Positions 1-12,649 are shown, counted from the stretch's first letter. The stretch: 64,000 nt of DNA from Asterochloris sp. CNOR1 (GCA_963969365.1 OZ017753.1:2976001-3040000); one strand, 5' to 3'. The notes: a model not told the origin generated them from the letters alone. Numbers and translations are program-made.

Positions 1-602
1 GCTTGATAGTGGTGGCTGCTGCTGGATGCGGCAGCCTGAAAGCGCCATCAAGATGGAGGCCGCTGCTGTTCAAGCTGGTGCCTGAGGGGCAGGGCTTCAG
101 CAAGAGGGGTGTGGCAGCAGCTGAAGGACGGGACCTTCCCGCAGAGAGCACATCGCAGCTGCTGCCCTGTCCAGCACGCTGGCGAAGTCTCAGTGCCTGC
201 CAAACTCGCATGCAGCTGCAGGGCGCTGCAGCAAGGTCATTTTCTCCCTTTTTGGGACTTCAGGAAAAGCTGGCAGCTGATGGCCAGCCAAACCTCCACA
301 GCTTGATTTCGAGAGCGCAACATTTGCAGGCCCGTGCCGTCTGCCTTGCTAGCCTTCACTCAATGTTGCTGGCCAGAGCTGTGCTTGATAAGAAGTAGTG
401 GTTGGAAGTCTCGCTACCTGTGAGAGATTAGACAAGCTTGCTGGGCCAGCAAAGCAAGCAGGGTCGCTCTGATTTGCCAGTTCTTCAGTAAATGAATATG
501 TATGGTAGGCTGATGCTGCCATAGCACTCTTGAAACATAACAAATCTGTGAATGCTGCACCAGCAGGCACAGGCCAGGCGCCAGGCTTTCAGATGCCTGC
601 AA
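1..602. other. No supported gene (3' flank of the flavin reductase gene)
   Basis: Open frames exist on both strands here, but none has a recognisable domain or a splice-site pair in consistent phase. It probably holds the 3' UTR and downstream flank of the minus-strand flavin-reductase-like gene that stops at 603, plus intergenic sequence. Confidence 0.4.
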
Positions 603-3564
603 TCAGATGCCTGCAACAGCACCGTCTTTTCCACCCTTAGGCTTGCCCTCACGCTCTCTGTCCTTCAGTGCTTTCTCAGCATCAGGACGTGGCAGGTCAA
701 AAGTCTCAGTCACTCTGCCGTAGCTGATGCCGCCCAGGCGGCTGATCGGCTGGTACTTGTCCAGGTCCACCACCAAATTGTCAGAGTGGGGTGTCCTGCC
801 TGCCACGCCCTCATGGATGTGCCAGAGCAAGACCTCCGCAATCAAGATGTTTGCTGTGACCTTCCCATCCCTGTAGGACCCACCAAAACAGTCTTGGACG
901 CAACATCGCAGTCTCAGGCAACTGTACACAGTATTGTATGTATGTATTCAGTGCACCTCTGCATCGGGGGAACTGGCAACAGTGGGCACCAGAAATAGAT
1001 GGTCCCCTCGGCCAGGGCTCAGCAAGTCATGGCAATGTGTCGGACACCAAGTGAGCGCCACTTTGTGCCAGCAGGCCAGACAGATGTATAAGCACGCCTA
1101 CCTCAGGTAATGCATGGCTCCACGGGGGCAAGTGGAAAAATTACAGAAGTTAAATTTTTGCGTGAAAGCACTCACTTGTTTTTGATCTCATAGTTGTGTC
1201 TCAGCTCGCACTCCATCTGCACTGCGCTCTCCTTGACCCTGGGGGGCTTCACCTGCATCAGGTGCACAGGGCTGTTGCTTGCTGGCAAGAAAGTTCACCA
1301 GCACCTCAGTCTTTCAGCTTCACAGGAAGCAGCTTCTGGGACCTGCTGTCTGAGTCCTTCAGGGTGAATGGTGATTCAGGGGTGGGGGGGGGTCACCCCT
1401 CACAACCTCCCCATCTCACTCTCCTTGGCTCAGAACACAGTGTACGCCACTGCTGAGCAAGCTGCAGTGTGTTCGATCCCCGCCAGGCTGCTCCCGCTGT
1501 TTGGCTGCACCGCGCGGGTCGTACAACTTGCTGTTGCCCCATAATGGAGCTCACACTGCCTGCTGTTGCCCCATGATGGAGCTCACACTGCCTGCTGTTG
1601 CCCCCGCACGATGCGAGCGTGCTGCAATCCAGCTTCTCAATGGGAATGGGTGTGGCCCCACCACATTATAAACATTGCAGCTCGCTTTTGCCCTCACAAT
1701 GAAGCTCCTTGCTACCCACCTTCTGGCTGGGGATGGGGGTGAGCCCCACAAAGTCCATCTCGTCCACGCCGTGCTCAAAGGGGGTGCAGGTGTAGTTGGC
1801 CGCCTCCACAAACCAGTTGCTGATCATGTTGAGCGTGAACTGCCTGCAGGGAGCAGACAGCATGAGCCCTCAGGAGTAAGAACTGCTCCCTCTACATCGT
1901 CAAAACTGGTCAGTCGCTGAGCATGGTTTTCCTGCGGAGCAGACAACAGACTTTGAGTGCGAGCAGGTGCAGGCCGCTCCCTCCACAGTCCAGTTGGCGG
2001 TCGTGTTGAGCACGATCTGCATGCAGGGCAGTGCAGAGCAGTGTGCCCACAGACGTGAAGGCGGCTGCCTCCACGATTCTGATCTCCTTGATTGTGAACT
2101 CCCTGAAGGGCAAGGGGTGGGACAGCTGTGATACTTACGACGAAGGCTGCTGCCGACATCAAAAGCTGGTTACATTCGAGCCTGGTCCCCCTGCAGGACG
2201 CGGGGACAGCTGTGAAGTCCAAGGGAGTGAGAACGCTCCGTCCACACATAGCTTGCTGAGCATGATCTCCCTGCACGGCCAACAACTTCCAGCCACAGGG
2301 GTGGAGATCACTCCCTCCACAGGTTTGTTGCTGAGCAGATTGAGCATAAACTTCCTGCAGGCCTGTGAACGACTGTGCGCCGCCTGCTGCAGCACCCCTG
2401 CTGCTCTGGTGTTGATGTTCATGGTTCAGGCAGCTACAGAATTTCAACCTTAACATGTAAGCAGTCAGCAAGTGGCAGCTTGGAGACGTGGACCCTAGCT
2501 CCCCTAGTTGCCGCTGAGAGCTGCAAACCATGGCACAGCCATTGCTGCGACAGGCAGGCATATGTGTGTCATTGTAGGTAGCTCCTTGATGGTGCCAGAA
2601 GACGGATGGCCAGAGGACTGCCATGCGCGGCGCAGCACAGAAGGCAGGCTGTCTGTTCCAGCATCCCATGACGGGCACTGCAACCGGCAAGGGGCAGATC
2701 TGGATGGACTAGAGGGTGCTGAGCTGTTGGCTGTGCTGATAGGTACTCACTTGGTCGCCATGATGTTGGATTCTGCGTCCTTCATCCCGTCCTGCCGTGC
2801 GGGCGTCCGATTGGGTCCAATGCACTGCACGGCAGGTTTGCAACAAACTCTGAGCCTCGCCGCAATTGTTCTGCCCTCTCTTGGTCTGGAAGCTGCTGAA
2901 CAACAGACAATCTGCACACTCGAAAGGCGTTGGGCTCACCACCATGGGAGGATCGTGACTCATGATCTGGAAATAGCTGTATGGACTGCAGGCACAAGCA
3001 GATGAGGTCAGCTGTGCAGCTGAAGTAAGCTTAGCCAAGCAAAGCTGCTCATGCATGGATGAGGCCAGGCATGGCCGACAGATGTAGCCTCCATGCCAGA
3101 ACAGGCTCAACTTCCAGCCACCTGAGGTTTCTCTGACCCTCTTTGTCAAGGGACACTATGAAGGCAATCGGCCTGCATTGCAAATGACTGATGTTGACAG
3201 CAGCGCTTAGACATCCACTAGAGCATGGCCGGCAGAAAATGCATGCAGAGCTTGAGCAGGAACACTGGTACCTTGGCGCTATGGCACTGATGACCAAGGG
3301 GTAGCCTGCATTGCCGAGCTCCACAGGGTCCAGCGTGATATAGTTATCCTCCTGGCCAATGTAGTCAGGGCGTGGCTGCTTCATGCCAGGCTTCCATTCT
3401 GGGTGGGGCGCCTCCACATGCTTCACCTGCAGGAGGGGCAGGGGATGATCAGGTGCTTGAAATGGCCATCGCATGCACATCATCCTGCTCATGGTGGCTC
3501 CCAGCAGGAGGTGTCTTGCAAGACAGAAGGCTGCCTTGATCGATGCGCGGGAAGTCGCAGGCAT
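603..3564 (-). CDS. Flavin-reductase-like (FMN-binding split barrel) protein, 7 or more exons
   Basis: Seven exons join in phase on the minus strand: 3426-3272 (or upstream to 3564), 3172-3122, 2985-2940, 2824-2751, 1843-1720, 1252-1176 and 870-603. The joined protein is about 265-310 residues. It has the family order: a PHPEWKPG leader, APRPIAF (first barrel strand), SYFQIMSHDPP (FMN-contact loop), a GPNRTPARQDGMKD segment, ISNWFVEAANYT, PIPSQKVKPPRVKESAV and a C-terminal SRLGGISYGRVTETFDLPRP. This matches the flavin reductase-like / YwrF-type family. The likely role is an FMN-dependent oxidoreductase; the substrate cannot be read from sequence. The start is uncertain. The frame is open upstream to ATG codons at 3492 and 3564, but a pyrimidine tract plus CAG just before 3426 could instead be an acceptor, which would put exon 1 further upstream. 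The 907-bp intron 2750-1844 is filled with decayed copies of the next exon. Confidence 0.85.
1532..1610. repeat. Short tandem direct repeat in a flavin reductase intron
   Basis: Two nearly identical copies of about 39 bp, each containing GCTGTTGCCCCATAATGGAG or a one-base variant, lie back to back with a partial third copy. They sit in the intron between exons 1843-1720 and 1252-1176. I see no exon of this gene that they clearly copy. Confidence 0.75.
1900..2370 (-). repeat. Splice-junction echo array: decayed copies of exon 1843-1720
   Basis: On the minus strand the true exon begins after CTGCAG and encodes KQFTLNMISNWFVEAANYT. Upstream in the same intron about six related segments occur every 75-95 bp, near 2360, 2280, 2200, 2110, 2025 and 1945. 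Two translate as CRKFMLNLLSNKPVEG and CREIMLSKLCVDGA, and a third as REFTIKEIRIVEAAAFT. Most retain a CTGCAGG-like acceptor. The frames are broken between copies and no donor pairs with them, so they are not functional alternative exons. Confidence 0.75.
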
Positions 3565-3800
3565 GCACCAGGGCAGCTTGGCCTCCTGTCCTGTCGACTT
3601 CTTTGAGAACTACCAAATCTGCACTGCCCCAACATACAGAACCACACCAAGAAAGCCACAGTCAGCACCTGAACGGACATACTGGGGATCCCTGTGCCGT
3701 TCCTGCTGCAGGACGCACTCAACGTAATGTCTGAACAGTCAAAAAATCTCTCTCCCTTCTTTTTCCTTGACCTAGGTGGCAGCGCCAGATCACTGACAAG
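3565..3800. promoter_or_regulatory. Putative bidirectional promoter region
   Basis: The minus-strand flavin reductase gene (start at or near 3564/3492) and the plus-strand shikimate kinase (ATG 3801) diverge from this interval of about 240 bp. No TATA box or other core element is convincing. The call rests on gene geometry alone, and the 5' end of the flavin reductase gene is itself uncertain. Confidence 0.35.
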
Positions 3801-6800
3801 ATGTATCATGCTAGGGATGCAGGGGTGTGCAGCACATCAGGCAGAGACTCTTGCATTGGCTTTCGGGTCTGCCAACATCTTCACAAGCCTCAGAGAAGGC
3901 CGTTGCACAGCAGGCTGCTTGAGGGCAGAGCTCAGGCAGAATGGTACAGACAGCCAGCGGCAAGGCAGCATAGGAGGTGGCAATGCCGGGCTGCGGACTC
4001 CCAGAATGCAGTGTCTGAGGAGCAACAATTGGCGCAGGACTACGGTGCTCTTGGCGAGAAGATGGAGGTGAGGGCACGGTCCCAGCTCAGCACGTAGAAC
4101 AATGACGACCAGCGCGATCCAGCTGCATGGGCAGCCTGCACATCAGGAAGCAGGTCCCGGGCCCCATCATGCGGGATTTTCAGCAGGCAAGGCTTGCCGC
4201 TTGATCCGCATGACCGCAAGCAAACAGCAGCATAGGGTACATAGATGCTTGCTACAGGAGTTGGCCCAAAACGTTTGTAGAGTGGCTGCAGAGCAGTGAG
4301 GCAAAAAGGCAACTCTGTAACTGTCCTGCAAGACATGCGCAACACGACCTGCAGCTGCAGCATCTCATGCGTGGCAGGCAGTAAGGGAAGCCAGCAGGGG
4401 CACGCAGTATGCCCTGCGGGAAGTGGCCAGTGAGCAGATGCAGGGCAGTGAAGGCAGAAGACAGCTTCACAACTGTCCTGCAGGACCTGCACAGCAGAGA
4501 GTCCAAGGTGCAGGCGTCCCACGGCATCATCTGCAGGGTTGGAAGCTGAAGTGATTTGTTGTGTGCCCTGCAGGAGCTTGCTAGTGATGTGGTGGACAAG
4601 CTGCAGGGCACCAGCATCTACCTGGTCGGCATGATGGGAAGTGGTAAAAGCACAGTGGGCAGGTGGGGGTCTTCACTTTGCGTCGAGCACCAGTGTTGAC
4701 AGCAGACGGGTTTGACTACCAGCATGGCGTGACAAGCCCAGGTGTCATGCTGCACAGCAGCAGAGGGGGATGACCCAGCAGGTATGGCCAGTGCTGGGGC
4801 AGGAAAGCATTGTCTGCTGCTCTGCGTTGTCCGATGGCGACTAGCAGGTTCTCACCGGTGGGGAGGTGCCATCAGCGCTTTGCCTGAGGCTGCTGCAATC
4901 ATTTGCTGATGCAGTGGTGTGTGCTGCTGAATGGCAAAGGCACGGGGAGGACTGGTGCAGCGTGACCCTGCAGTCTCAATGCCAAGCTCAGGCTGCAAAC
5001 CCTATGGGGTGTAGGCCACGTCATCTGTTGCTTGGCATACCTGCACAGCATGGCAGACATCTGATGCAGGTCCATCAAGGTGTTCCTGTGCATCTGCAGA
5101 CTCATTGGCAAGGTGCTCAAGTACCCACTCTTGGACACTGACGCCCTAATAGAAGAGAGCACGTCCCGGACAGTGGCAGAGATCTTTGAGCAGGAAGGCG
5201 AGGAGTCGTTTCGTGAGCTGGAGACCAGCGTCCTCAAGGTGAGGAGGCTCAAGGCAAAAGTAAAGTCTGAGCTTTGAGGCCATCAGCGCTCACTTGCACT
5301 GCAGGAGAGCATCATCATGGTCAAAGGGCACAGCAGGGTCATAGAAGGGGAGCACAATACTAGCGCCAGCTGCTGCTCCACTGTCCTGCTCCACCTCCCA
5401 GCACCCGCTCTGGAGCAGTTGCTGGCCTGCTTCTGCAGGAGCTGATGCCCTTTGCCAAGTGCGTGGTAGCCACGGGCGGTGGGGCTGTCATCCGCCGCAG
5501 CAACTGGGGGTACATGCAGCACGGCGTCGTCATCTGGCTGGACGGGCCCCCCGAGCTGCTGGCTTCGCGGGTGGTTGGAGACGGCATTGCCCAGCGCCCA
5601 CTGGTGTCCCTGCTTACGGCCGACCACCAGCAGGACGAGGAGCAGCAACAGCAGCAGGAGGCCAAGCAGGTCGGGTCCAAGCTGCCCATAGCTGTCACGC
5701 CAATGTTCAGCTCCATGCAAGCCTAGAAGATGAATTGCAAGGCGTGGGGTGCCACTGGACAGAGCAGCCCCAGCTGCAGGCTTTGCTGGTGGAGGGGCAC
5801 GGTGCAGCGTAGCACCCCTTGGCATCACTTCTGCTGGTTACACGTCATAAGCAGGAGCAGCAGCAACAAGAGATGGTGGCCAGGCAGGCACTGTGTTTCT
5901 GTGAACAGTTGACATGCAGCACTTGGGTTGAACCCCCAAGCAGGAGGCCGAGCAATTAGGAATGTGGGGCTGTGTTAGGACATTGTGATGTGATGAGCAG
6001 GGAGCAACAATCAAGGGGATTCCCTGCTCTCAGTGCCTTTGAGGTGCAACATGTGGGTCTGCAGCATGACATGGCACCGCCCAGCCAGCTCTTGTTGTAT
6101 ACCTTGTGCAGGGCCTGTGGCAGCAGTGGCCACTGCTGTCTCAAACATTGTGGCAGGCTGGGCAGGGGCAGACTGCACAGCTTCTTTGCACAAGTAGCAG
6201 AAGTGGTTGATGTATACCTGGTGCAGGGGCTGTGGCAGCAGATGGTACTGCCTCTCAAAACATTGTCGCAGGCTGGGAACGGGCAGCCTGCACAGCCTCC
6301 ACTCATGAGCACTTCTGCTGTTCTGGCATTTTCAGCTGCAGCAATCAGTATTGGTGCCTGCCTGCAGCACGCCAAGCAGGCAGAGGCCAGCAGCTGCAGC
6401 AGAAGCGCCACCCGACGGCTGGTTCTACATCATCCTGGCCTGCCTGTTCTCACAGAAGGGCCTGCCTGGTGCAGGCAGAGCAGGCGGAGGAGTACAGCCG
6501 CACCGTGGGCCGGCTGGGCACCATACTGGAGGAGCGGCGGGGCAAGTACGCGTTTGCAGACCTGCAGGTCTCCCTGCAGGCTGACCAGCATGACAAAGTG
6601 GGGCTCCCCTCAGCGGTTGTGGCCTACAGGTGAGGGGTTACTGTGCGAGGCTGATAAAGTTGCTGGCAGTGGTCCCCGGCAGACAGCATCGGGCTCCTTC
6701 CTGCACTTGAGGCATGCAGGTGAGCTGCAGCAATTTGCATTTGCTGGGCAGCTATTCTTAATGGGTACCCTGACATGACCAGTGAGCCACCCTTGCTCGG

Positions 6801-7329
6801 CAGCTCCAGCTAGGCACGTCTTCCAGCACTCAGCGCAAGAAAGAGTTTTTGCCCCTGCCAGACCGGCAGCGGTCCCAAGACTGTGTTGTTTTTGAACTTC
6901 ACCCTGTCAGACGGGCAGTGTGCTGCCTTAGCGATTACTGTCGTGCCTGAGTGATACTGTGCACGCCCGTCAGCACATGGCAGGAACCGCGTCAGGTCCT
7001 TCAGCATGTCAGGGAAGGTGACTTCATGTCCCTGCCTTGTGGCACTGCACTGCTGCACCAGGCCTGGCACATTCTGACAAATTTTGTGGGTTGCTAGGGC
7101 ACTGCAAGGCTGGGGTGCGCAGCATGATGTTGCTGCATTTCTTAGCACTGTGACACACATGAACCTGCCTGATCTCTCTGCCTGCAGGGTGCTGAGCGCC
7201 TTACAGCAGAAGCTGAATGCTACAGCGGCAGAGCGGGAGGAGCTCAAGAATTTCGTGATCAAGGAGTCAGCAGACATCCCTGACACTCTCAAAACCCACC
7301 CCAGCCCCGTCAAGAAGACAGAAGAATAA
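3801..7329 (+). CDS. SK: Shikimate kinase, chloroplast-type
   Basis: Six exons join in phase: 3801-4067, 4574-4662, 5100-5238, 5439-5669, 6475-6629 and 7188-7329, giving 340 residues. The enzyme phosphorylates shikimate to shikimate-3-phosphate with ATP in the chorismate pathway. Exon 1 encodes a Ser/Arg/Gln-rich leader of about 70 residues, compatible with a plastid transit peptide. The core follows: Walker A GMMGSGKST, the Mg/shikimate DTD motif, FRELE (shikimate-binding Arg), TGGGAV and W-LDGPPE. The lid Arg in QRPLVS and the C-terminal RRGKYAFAD are present. All catalytic positions are intact, so this looks like a true kinase and not the inactive SKL type. The lid is followed by an unusual Gln/Glu-rich insertion near residues 225-245. 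The join from exon 4 (donor GTCGGG) to exon 5 is the weakest. Start chosen because 3801 is the first ATG in the exon-1 frame. Confidence 0.9.
4250..4573 (+). repeat. Splice-junction echo array before shikimate kinase exon 2
   Basis: Exon 2 starts CAG|GAGCTTGCTAGTGATG and encodes ELASDVVDKLQGTSIYLVG. Near 4253 the segment TACAG-GAGTTGGCCC translates as LQELAQNVCRVAAEQ, a clear decayed copy. Two further copies lie near 4325 and 4483. They resemble each other strongly (both contain AACTGTCCTGCA followed by the same spacing) and align to the exon around the KLQGTSI codons. Each keeps a pyrimidine tract and an AG-type acceptor or a mutated version. Confidence 0.6.
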
Positions 7330-7511
7330 CACCTTTTGACAACTATAATCATACCAAACGCATGCAGCTGTCAGAAACTCCTGCCAACCCCCAAATGCAC
7401 TTTGTGGAGCATCGCAGTACTTGTTGATGAAGTCTGATACTCGATCCTACTTTGCTTCCCTTCTTGCGAGAACAAGCAGATCAGGCTGATCAATGCCAAT
7501 GCTGGGTCTCC

Positions 7512-10500
7512 ATGAGCTGGAAGGCCGTGGCAGCAGGTATCTTGGCCTGTTCACTGTTCGCTGCTGGCGTTTTGACAGGTACAGTCATCTTGGACAGCAG
7601 TAAGACCTCCAACAGGCACTCTCAAGCCTTCAAAACATCAATAATGCTCCACAAGGCAAGCTGCCGGGTGATGCATGGCCATGACATGCTGCTCAGGGCC
7701 CAGGGCTTTTCCCGCCAAGCTCTGGCCTGTGTCGAGGTGGCTTCCGGATGCAATGGCCGCATTGGCCACATCTGCAGCGTTCAACACTTCTGCAGTGCCA
7801 CTTCCTGCTGCAGCATGTGGCTCAGGAGCCTCCAGATGTTGTCTCAGCGGGAGTAGTTACAACATCCAGTGCACCACCATCAGCGCATGCGCAACCCAGC
7901 CCGGAGGCAGCATGGCAGCGGCGATGCAATGGCACTGTTGGGACCTGGTGCACTGCAGCGCTGTCTCAGGAGGCCTTCCCCTGGAAGGTATGTTTGCTGC
8001 AAGGGCTGGCAAGGCGTACCGCTTGTTCAGTGAGTGCACCAGCCTTGCAGCTGAGCACCCCTTACAGTCAAAACTTCCGTCTGTTCCCCGCAGGCACCGC
8101 CAGAGCACAGCAAGGCCTGCCAGCACGACTGCAACGGCGTGGGCACCTGCAACCACGACACAGGGCTGTGCTTGTGCCCAGCAGGTGCGTCTGTGAGCTA
8201 GGCCCGCTGGCAGCTGGTGTGTCGTGGCTCAGCAGGCCACTAAGGCACTGGTGTGTGCATGAGGCAGGTCATTGGGCCCATGTGTGACCTGTCACTGGCA
8301 GCGCCTGGCATTGCTCGGCAGCTAGGCTGCTGCGCTAGCAACACTTGTGGCTTGTGCTTGGTTTGCATGAAGTGCGTTGCTCATAATTCAGAACAGGCAA
8401 AGCATGTAAAGAACTCCTGCAAAGGAACAGTGGGCAACAAGCCTGAGATCTTCTTAGAAGTATTGATTGTTTCCCTGCTGCTGTGCAGGGTGGGCAGGGG
8501 ACGACTGCATGCAGCGCCAGAAGCGTCCCTGCACCAACAGGTGGCGCAATGCTGCTGACAACCCGCAGGAACCGTATGGCCTCGTGCAGGACCCCTGGAA
8601 GGAGCCTGGCTGGACTGCCTCGCGCTGTGCTGGTGAGCTCTGTGTGTTTGGAGCTGCAGGGGGTTGCTTGTGGCATGTGGGCTTGCAGTGAGGGCTGGCT
8701 GCTGGCCTCTTGTCGTGTTGTCCTTGGCACCTGATCTTTACACACTCACTCAGCGTGCACTGCTGCAGGGACGTGCGATGACGACATTGCTGCCTGCTAC
8801 TGCCCCAGCAACAGCAGCTTTGGCCGCATTCCAGCGCCCACAGGGTCGCCCCCCGGTCAGTGCTGCCTGAGTCTGAGCTCTTGAGCATGGCTGCCCAGCC
8901 TCTGCCCTGCCACATGCCAGCATGTGCAGCCCAGCGTCATTTGCTTTGGGGCAGAGTGGCGTCCTGGCTGTATGGCCCTCCTCAACTTGCCGTTGTTCCA
9001 CACAGGGACTCCACCCCTCAGGCGTGGCCGACCGATGATTCTGGACACCTGCCAACCCAACTCTGTAGGTAGTCGCTGACCGCTGATGGCTCTTGCTTGT
9101 CTGCATGGGTTTTGGGGTGCAGAACCCGCCTTGAGGCTGGCTTGCACATGCGGGTGCCCGTGTGCAGGATGATCTGGGGAATGAGGCCCCATGGGGAGGT
9201 CGACCTAGGGAAGACCTCTTTGGCCCACTGGGGTGGTGCAATGCGGAACAGCCTGCGCTGCTCAGGCAAGCTCAGCAAGCAACAGCTGCAGGTCTGGGCA
9301 TCAGCACCTGCCGTGGAGCCCCTCAAGCATGTCGTGCCAAGGTGCTCGAGTGCCATCCAGCAGATGTCTCCCAACTGATATGTTGCAGCACCAGGTGCCA
9401 GGCAGCTAGTGCTTACCCGCAATGTCCTGCTGCACGACCTGCCCCAAATGCCCAAGGCAATGCCGCATTGCCTCATCATACTTCTGGCAGGCAGCTGAGT
9501 GCAGCAGCCCATTCCCCTGCAGGTGCGCCTGCCTGCTGGATGGCCTGGGCGGTGACCTGTGTGACACCGTGTATGAGGCCTTCTGCCCTGCGCAGTGCAG
9601 CGGCAACGGGGAGTGCCAGCAGGGGTTCTGCAAGTGAGCGCTGCCTGGACGTCACAGCCTTGTCGGTGCTCTGCTGTCTTCGGCGGTATGTGCAGTGCAG
9701 TGGCTCACCTCCTCTTCAACGACTGCAGGTGCTCTCCAGGGTTTTATGGCCATGACTGTGCCAAAATGAGCTCCAACCACCTGCCTGCCATGCCAAGAGC
9801 TGCACCTGCAGCTCACCTTCAGGACCATATCAATATCCCTGCAGCCAGATGGCATGCTCACTCCACAGAGACACCACCCCCTCCCAGTCTCCGGCCACTC
9901 ATCTACGTGTATGACTTACCTGCACAGTACAACAGCAGGATGTTGCAGTACAGGTGGGGCTGCCCCTTGTTCTCGCCGGCAGTTGTATCACACCAGGCCT
10001 CTGCAGCCCTTGGCCATCATCGTGCCTCATGCTGCTGGCTCATGCGCTGTGGTGCTGTGCAGGATCCATGGGACGTCATGCGTGTACAGACGCTTCAACG
10101 AGCTCAACCACAGCTATTTCAATGTGTACACTTATGCAGTTGAAAGTGGCTTGCATGAATGGCTTCTGCAGAGTAGGCACAGGCAAGCCATGCAGCCTGA
10201 GCCTGGGATGTGTTTCTGTTTCCATTTCTAGCCGACTAGCATGCTGGTCTCTCATGCTCAAGGTTGTCAGTATAACACTCTGCAGGACTTTGGACCCGGA
10301 GGAGGCAGACTTCTTCTATGTGCCTGCTTATGCCAGCTGCTACATGCACCCTGTGTGGGGTGAGGCCTCCCTACCTTCTACCCCTGTCCCCGTTTGCTGA
10401 CGTCAGCATGCCACTGCAATGCTCTCAGCAGCTGTCCGCCATGTAGGTTGGGCAGACCATCCCTGGTGGCATGGGCCTGACGGTGAGTGTTCGACAGCGC

Positions 10501-12364
10501 CTCATGCGCAGCTGAGTCTCTTGTCTGGGACTTGGCCTGATATGGGCGACGCTCTTCCTTCTGTCCGAGGCCGAGCAGACAGGTCGTGCGCAGACCCAAG
10601 GCCTGAGTGTCTGTGCAGGCCCTCGGATCAGTCATGCCGCAGAGATGCTCCTGGAGGTGCAGCAGTGGCTGCAGAAGACCCACCCCTTCTGGGACAGGAA
10701 AGGGGGCCGTGACCACATCTGGTTGATGAGTCACGTGAGGCCCATGCCCTTGACGGGCCCTTTCTCTGTCGCTCAGCAGCAACACACTTGTATGTTGCCA
10801 AACCAGAATGCAGCAGCTGCAACCATTCACCCCTGTGGGACGTCTGCAGGATGAAGGTGCTTGCTGGGCTCCCAATGCTATCTGGCCCTCCATTATGCTG
10901 ACGCACTGGGGCCGCAAGGTATGCACATTATCAGCATGCTCACCTTGCTTGGCTCCACTGCCAGGAGTCGCAGCTGCAATTGAGCGCCGCAACTTTGCAA
11001 AATGCCTACCAGTGGGCAACGCAGCGCAATGCACTGCCTCAGCTCAGCCTGTCCACACTGCAGGATCTGCTACACACCTCGAACACAGCTTATGGAGGTG
11101 CGCCGCCCAGATGGTTCTGCTGCCTTTATGCGGCGGCTGCATGGCTGCACAGGCACGAGGACTGAAAAGCTCAACATCTTGCATCATCTGTCTGGCGCAG
11201 CAACAGGTTGCCACTTAGTGTCTGCAGGGGACAACTACACAGAGGAGCACATCAATCCTCCCTGGCGGCCATCAGGGTGGCACAAGAACATTGTGGGGCA
11301 TGCCTGCTACGACCCTCAGAAGGTGGGCTGTGAAGGTGCTTCAGCGTACCTGGCTTCCTCATGTGCAGCCTCAAGCTCTTGCAAACCCACCTCGAAGAAT
11401 TGCCCCCATCCTGGCATGAAGGACCTCAGGGCATCCGCAAGGGCAGGCGGCAGCCGTGACATGTGTTGCAGGACATGGTCATCCCTGCGTTCAAGCCGCC
11501 TGCTGATGTGGCCAGCTCCCCTCTGCTGGGGGGCCCTGTCCGCGAGCGCACGCACCTACTGTTCTTCCGAGGCGACGTAGGGCTGCACCGCCTGCCAAGC
11601 TACAGCAGGGGCATCAGGCAAGAAGCGCATGCTTGTCTAACTTCCTGCTGCAGAGCTGACTCCACACCTGACTCCTGCATCCCGTTTCTGCAGACAGGCG
11701 CTGTACAATCTATCCAAGGTTCACGACTGGCAGGGAAATTATGACATTGTCATTGCATCCGGTGATGTGGAAGCCCCTGGAAGCTACAGCGAGTGGCTTG
11801 CGACCAGCAAATTCTGCCTGGTCGCTCCAGGTAGGGCAAAGCAGCAGGCTGTGCCCATGATGCTTCTTCCCAGCACGACAGCACATCAGGTGCCGCTCCT
11901 TGCCCACTGCAGGTGATGGCTGGAGTCCCAGAGCTGAGGACTCTGTCTTACACGGATGCATCCCTGTAGTCATCAAGGACAATGTTGACGAGATGTTTGC
12001 CACCCTACTGGACTGGTCAACCTTCTCCATCCGCATAGCCGAGGTGGGTGGCAGCCTTGCTGGCACTGGCGCAGCCAAGTCTTGCCACCGCCTGTCCTTG
12101 AACGGTGCCCGCTGATGAAGCTTCATGATGATGCAGGCCGATCTTGGCAGGGTGCCGGAGATACTCCTCAGCGTGACGCCAGAGCGTTTGCATGCCATGC
12201 AGCAGAACCTTGCCCTGGTGTGGCATCGTTTCCTCTGGGCCAGCCCACCAGCCGTAGCTCAGCATCTGAGAAAATTCATGCCTGACGGTCAAAAAGTAGA
12301 CAACATCATGCAAGATGATGCACTGTCGACGCTCATGCAGTGGCTTTATTCACACCTTGATTGA
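7512..12364 (+). CDS. EGF-containing exostosin (GT47) glycosyltransferase, copy A
   Basis: Twenty exons join in consistent phase to 772 residues: 7512-7655, 7814-7987, 8094-8184, 8489-8632, 8769-8855, 9006-9064, 9168-9265, 9523-9633, 9729-9953, 10063-10182, 10286-10359, 10447-10482, 10619-10734, 10850-10918, 11064-11097, 11228-11322, 11472-11617, 11694-11830, 11913-12043, 12137-12364. Residues 5-27 form a signal anchor (AAGILACSLFAAGVL). Cys-rich EGF-like modules follow (CNGVGTCNHDTGLCLC; CPAQCSGNGECQQGFC). The GT47 domain then runs from LRPLIYVYDLP through DPEEADFFYVP, HLLFFRGD, SKFCLVAPGDGWSPR and HGCIPVVIKD. A type II Golgi glycosyltransferase making cell-surface glycans is the likely role; donor and acceptor are unknown. 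Introns 1, 7, 10 and 17 use GC donors. ATG 7512 lies in CCATGA context, as in copy B. Confidence 0.9.
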
Positions 12365-12649
12365 GTCACAGACGTCTTTGGTATGTTGGTGCCACCTCAA
12401 TGGTACAGGCTGCAATGGTACAGGCTGCAACTGTCAAGCCCCATACATTGATCATGATTAGCCCTCCCCATCACACTCCTGACTGCACTTGCGCCAGCCA
12501 AGTTGCTTGATATGCAACTCCTAGGTTTGTGACACGGCTTACAGAGCTTTGCAGCATGACAGCTCCTGACAGATCAGACACCCACATTACTGTTCCCTTT
12601 CTTGCACCGATCAGGCCGACATCGATGCTGCTGTTGATGCCCGGTTGCC

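Noticed and set aside
3801-7329. Assignment as the non-catalytic plant shikimate-kinase-like protein (SKL)
   Set aside because: Walker A, the DTD pair, the FR-E motif, GGGA and the lid Arg are all present, which fits a true kinase.
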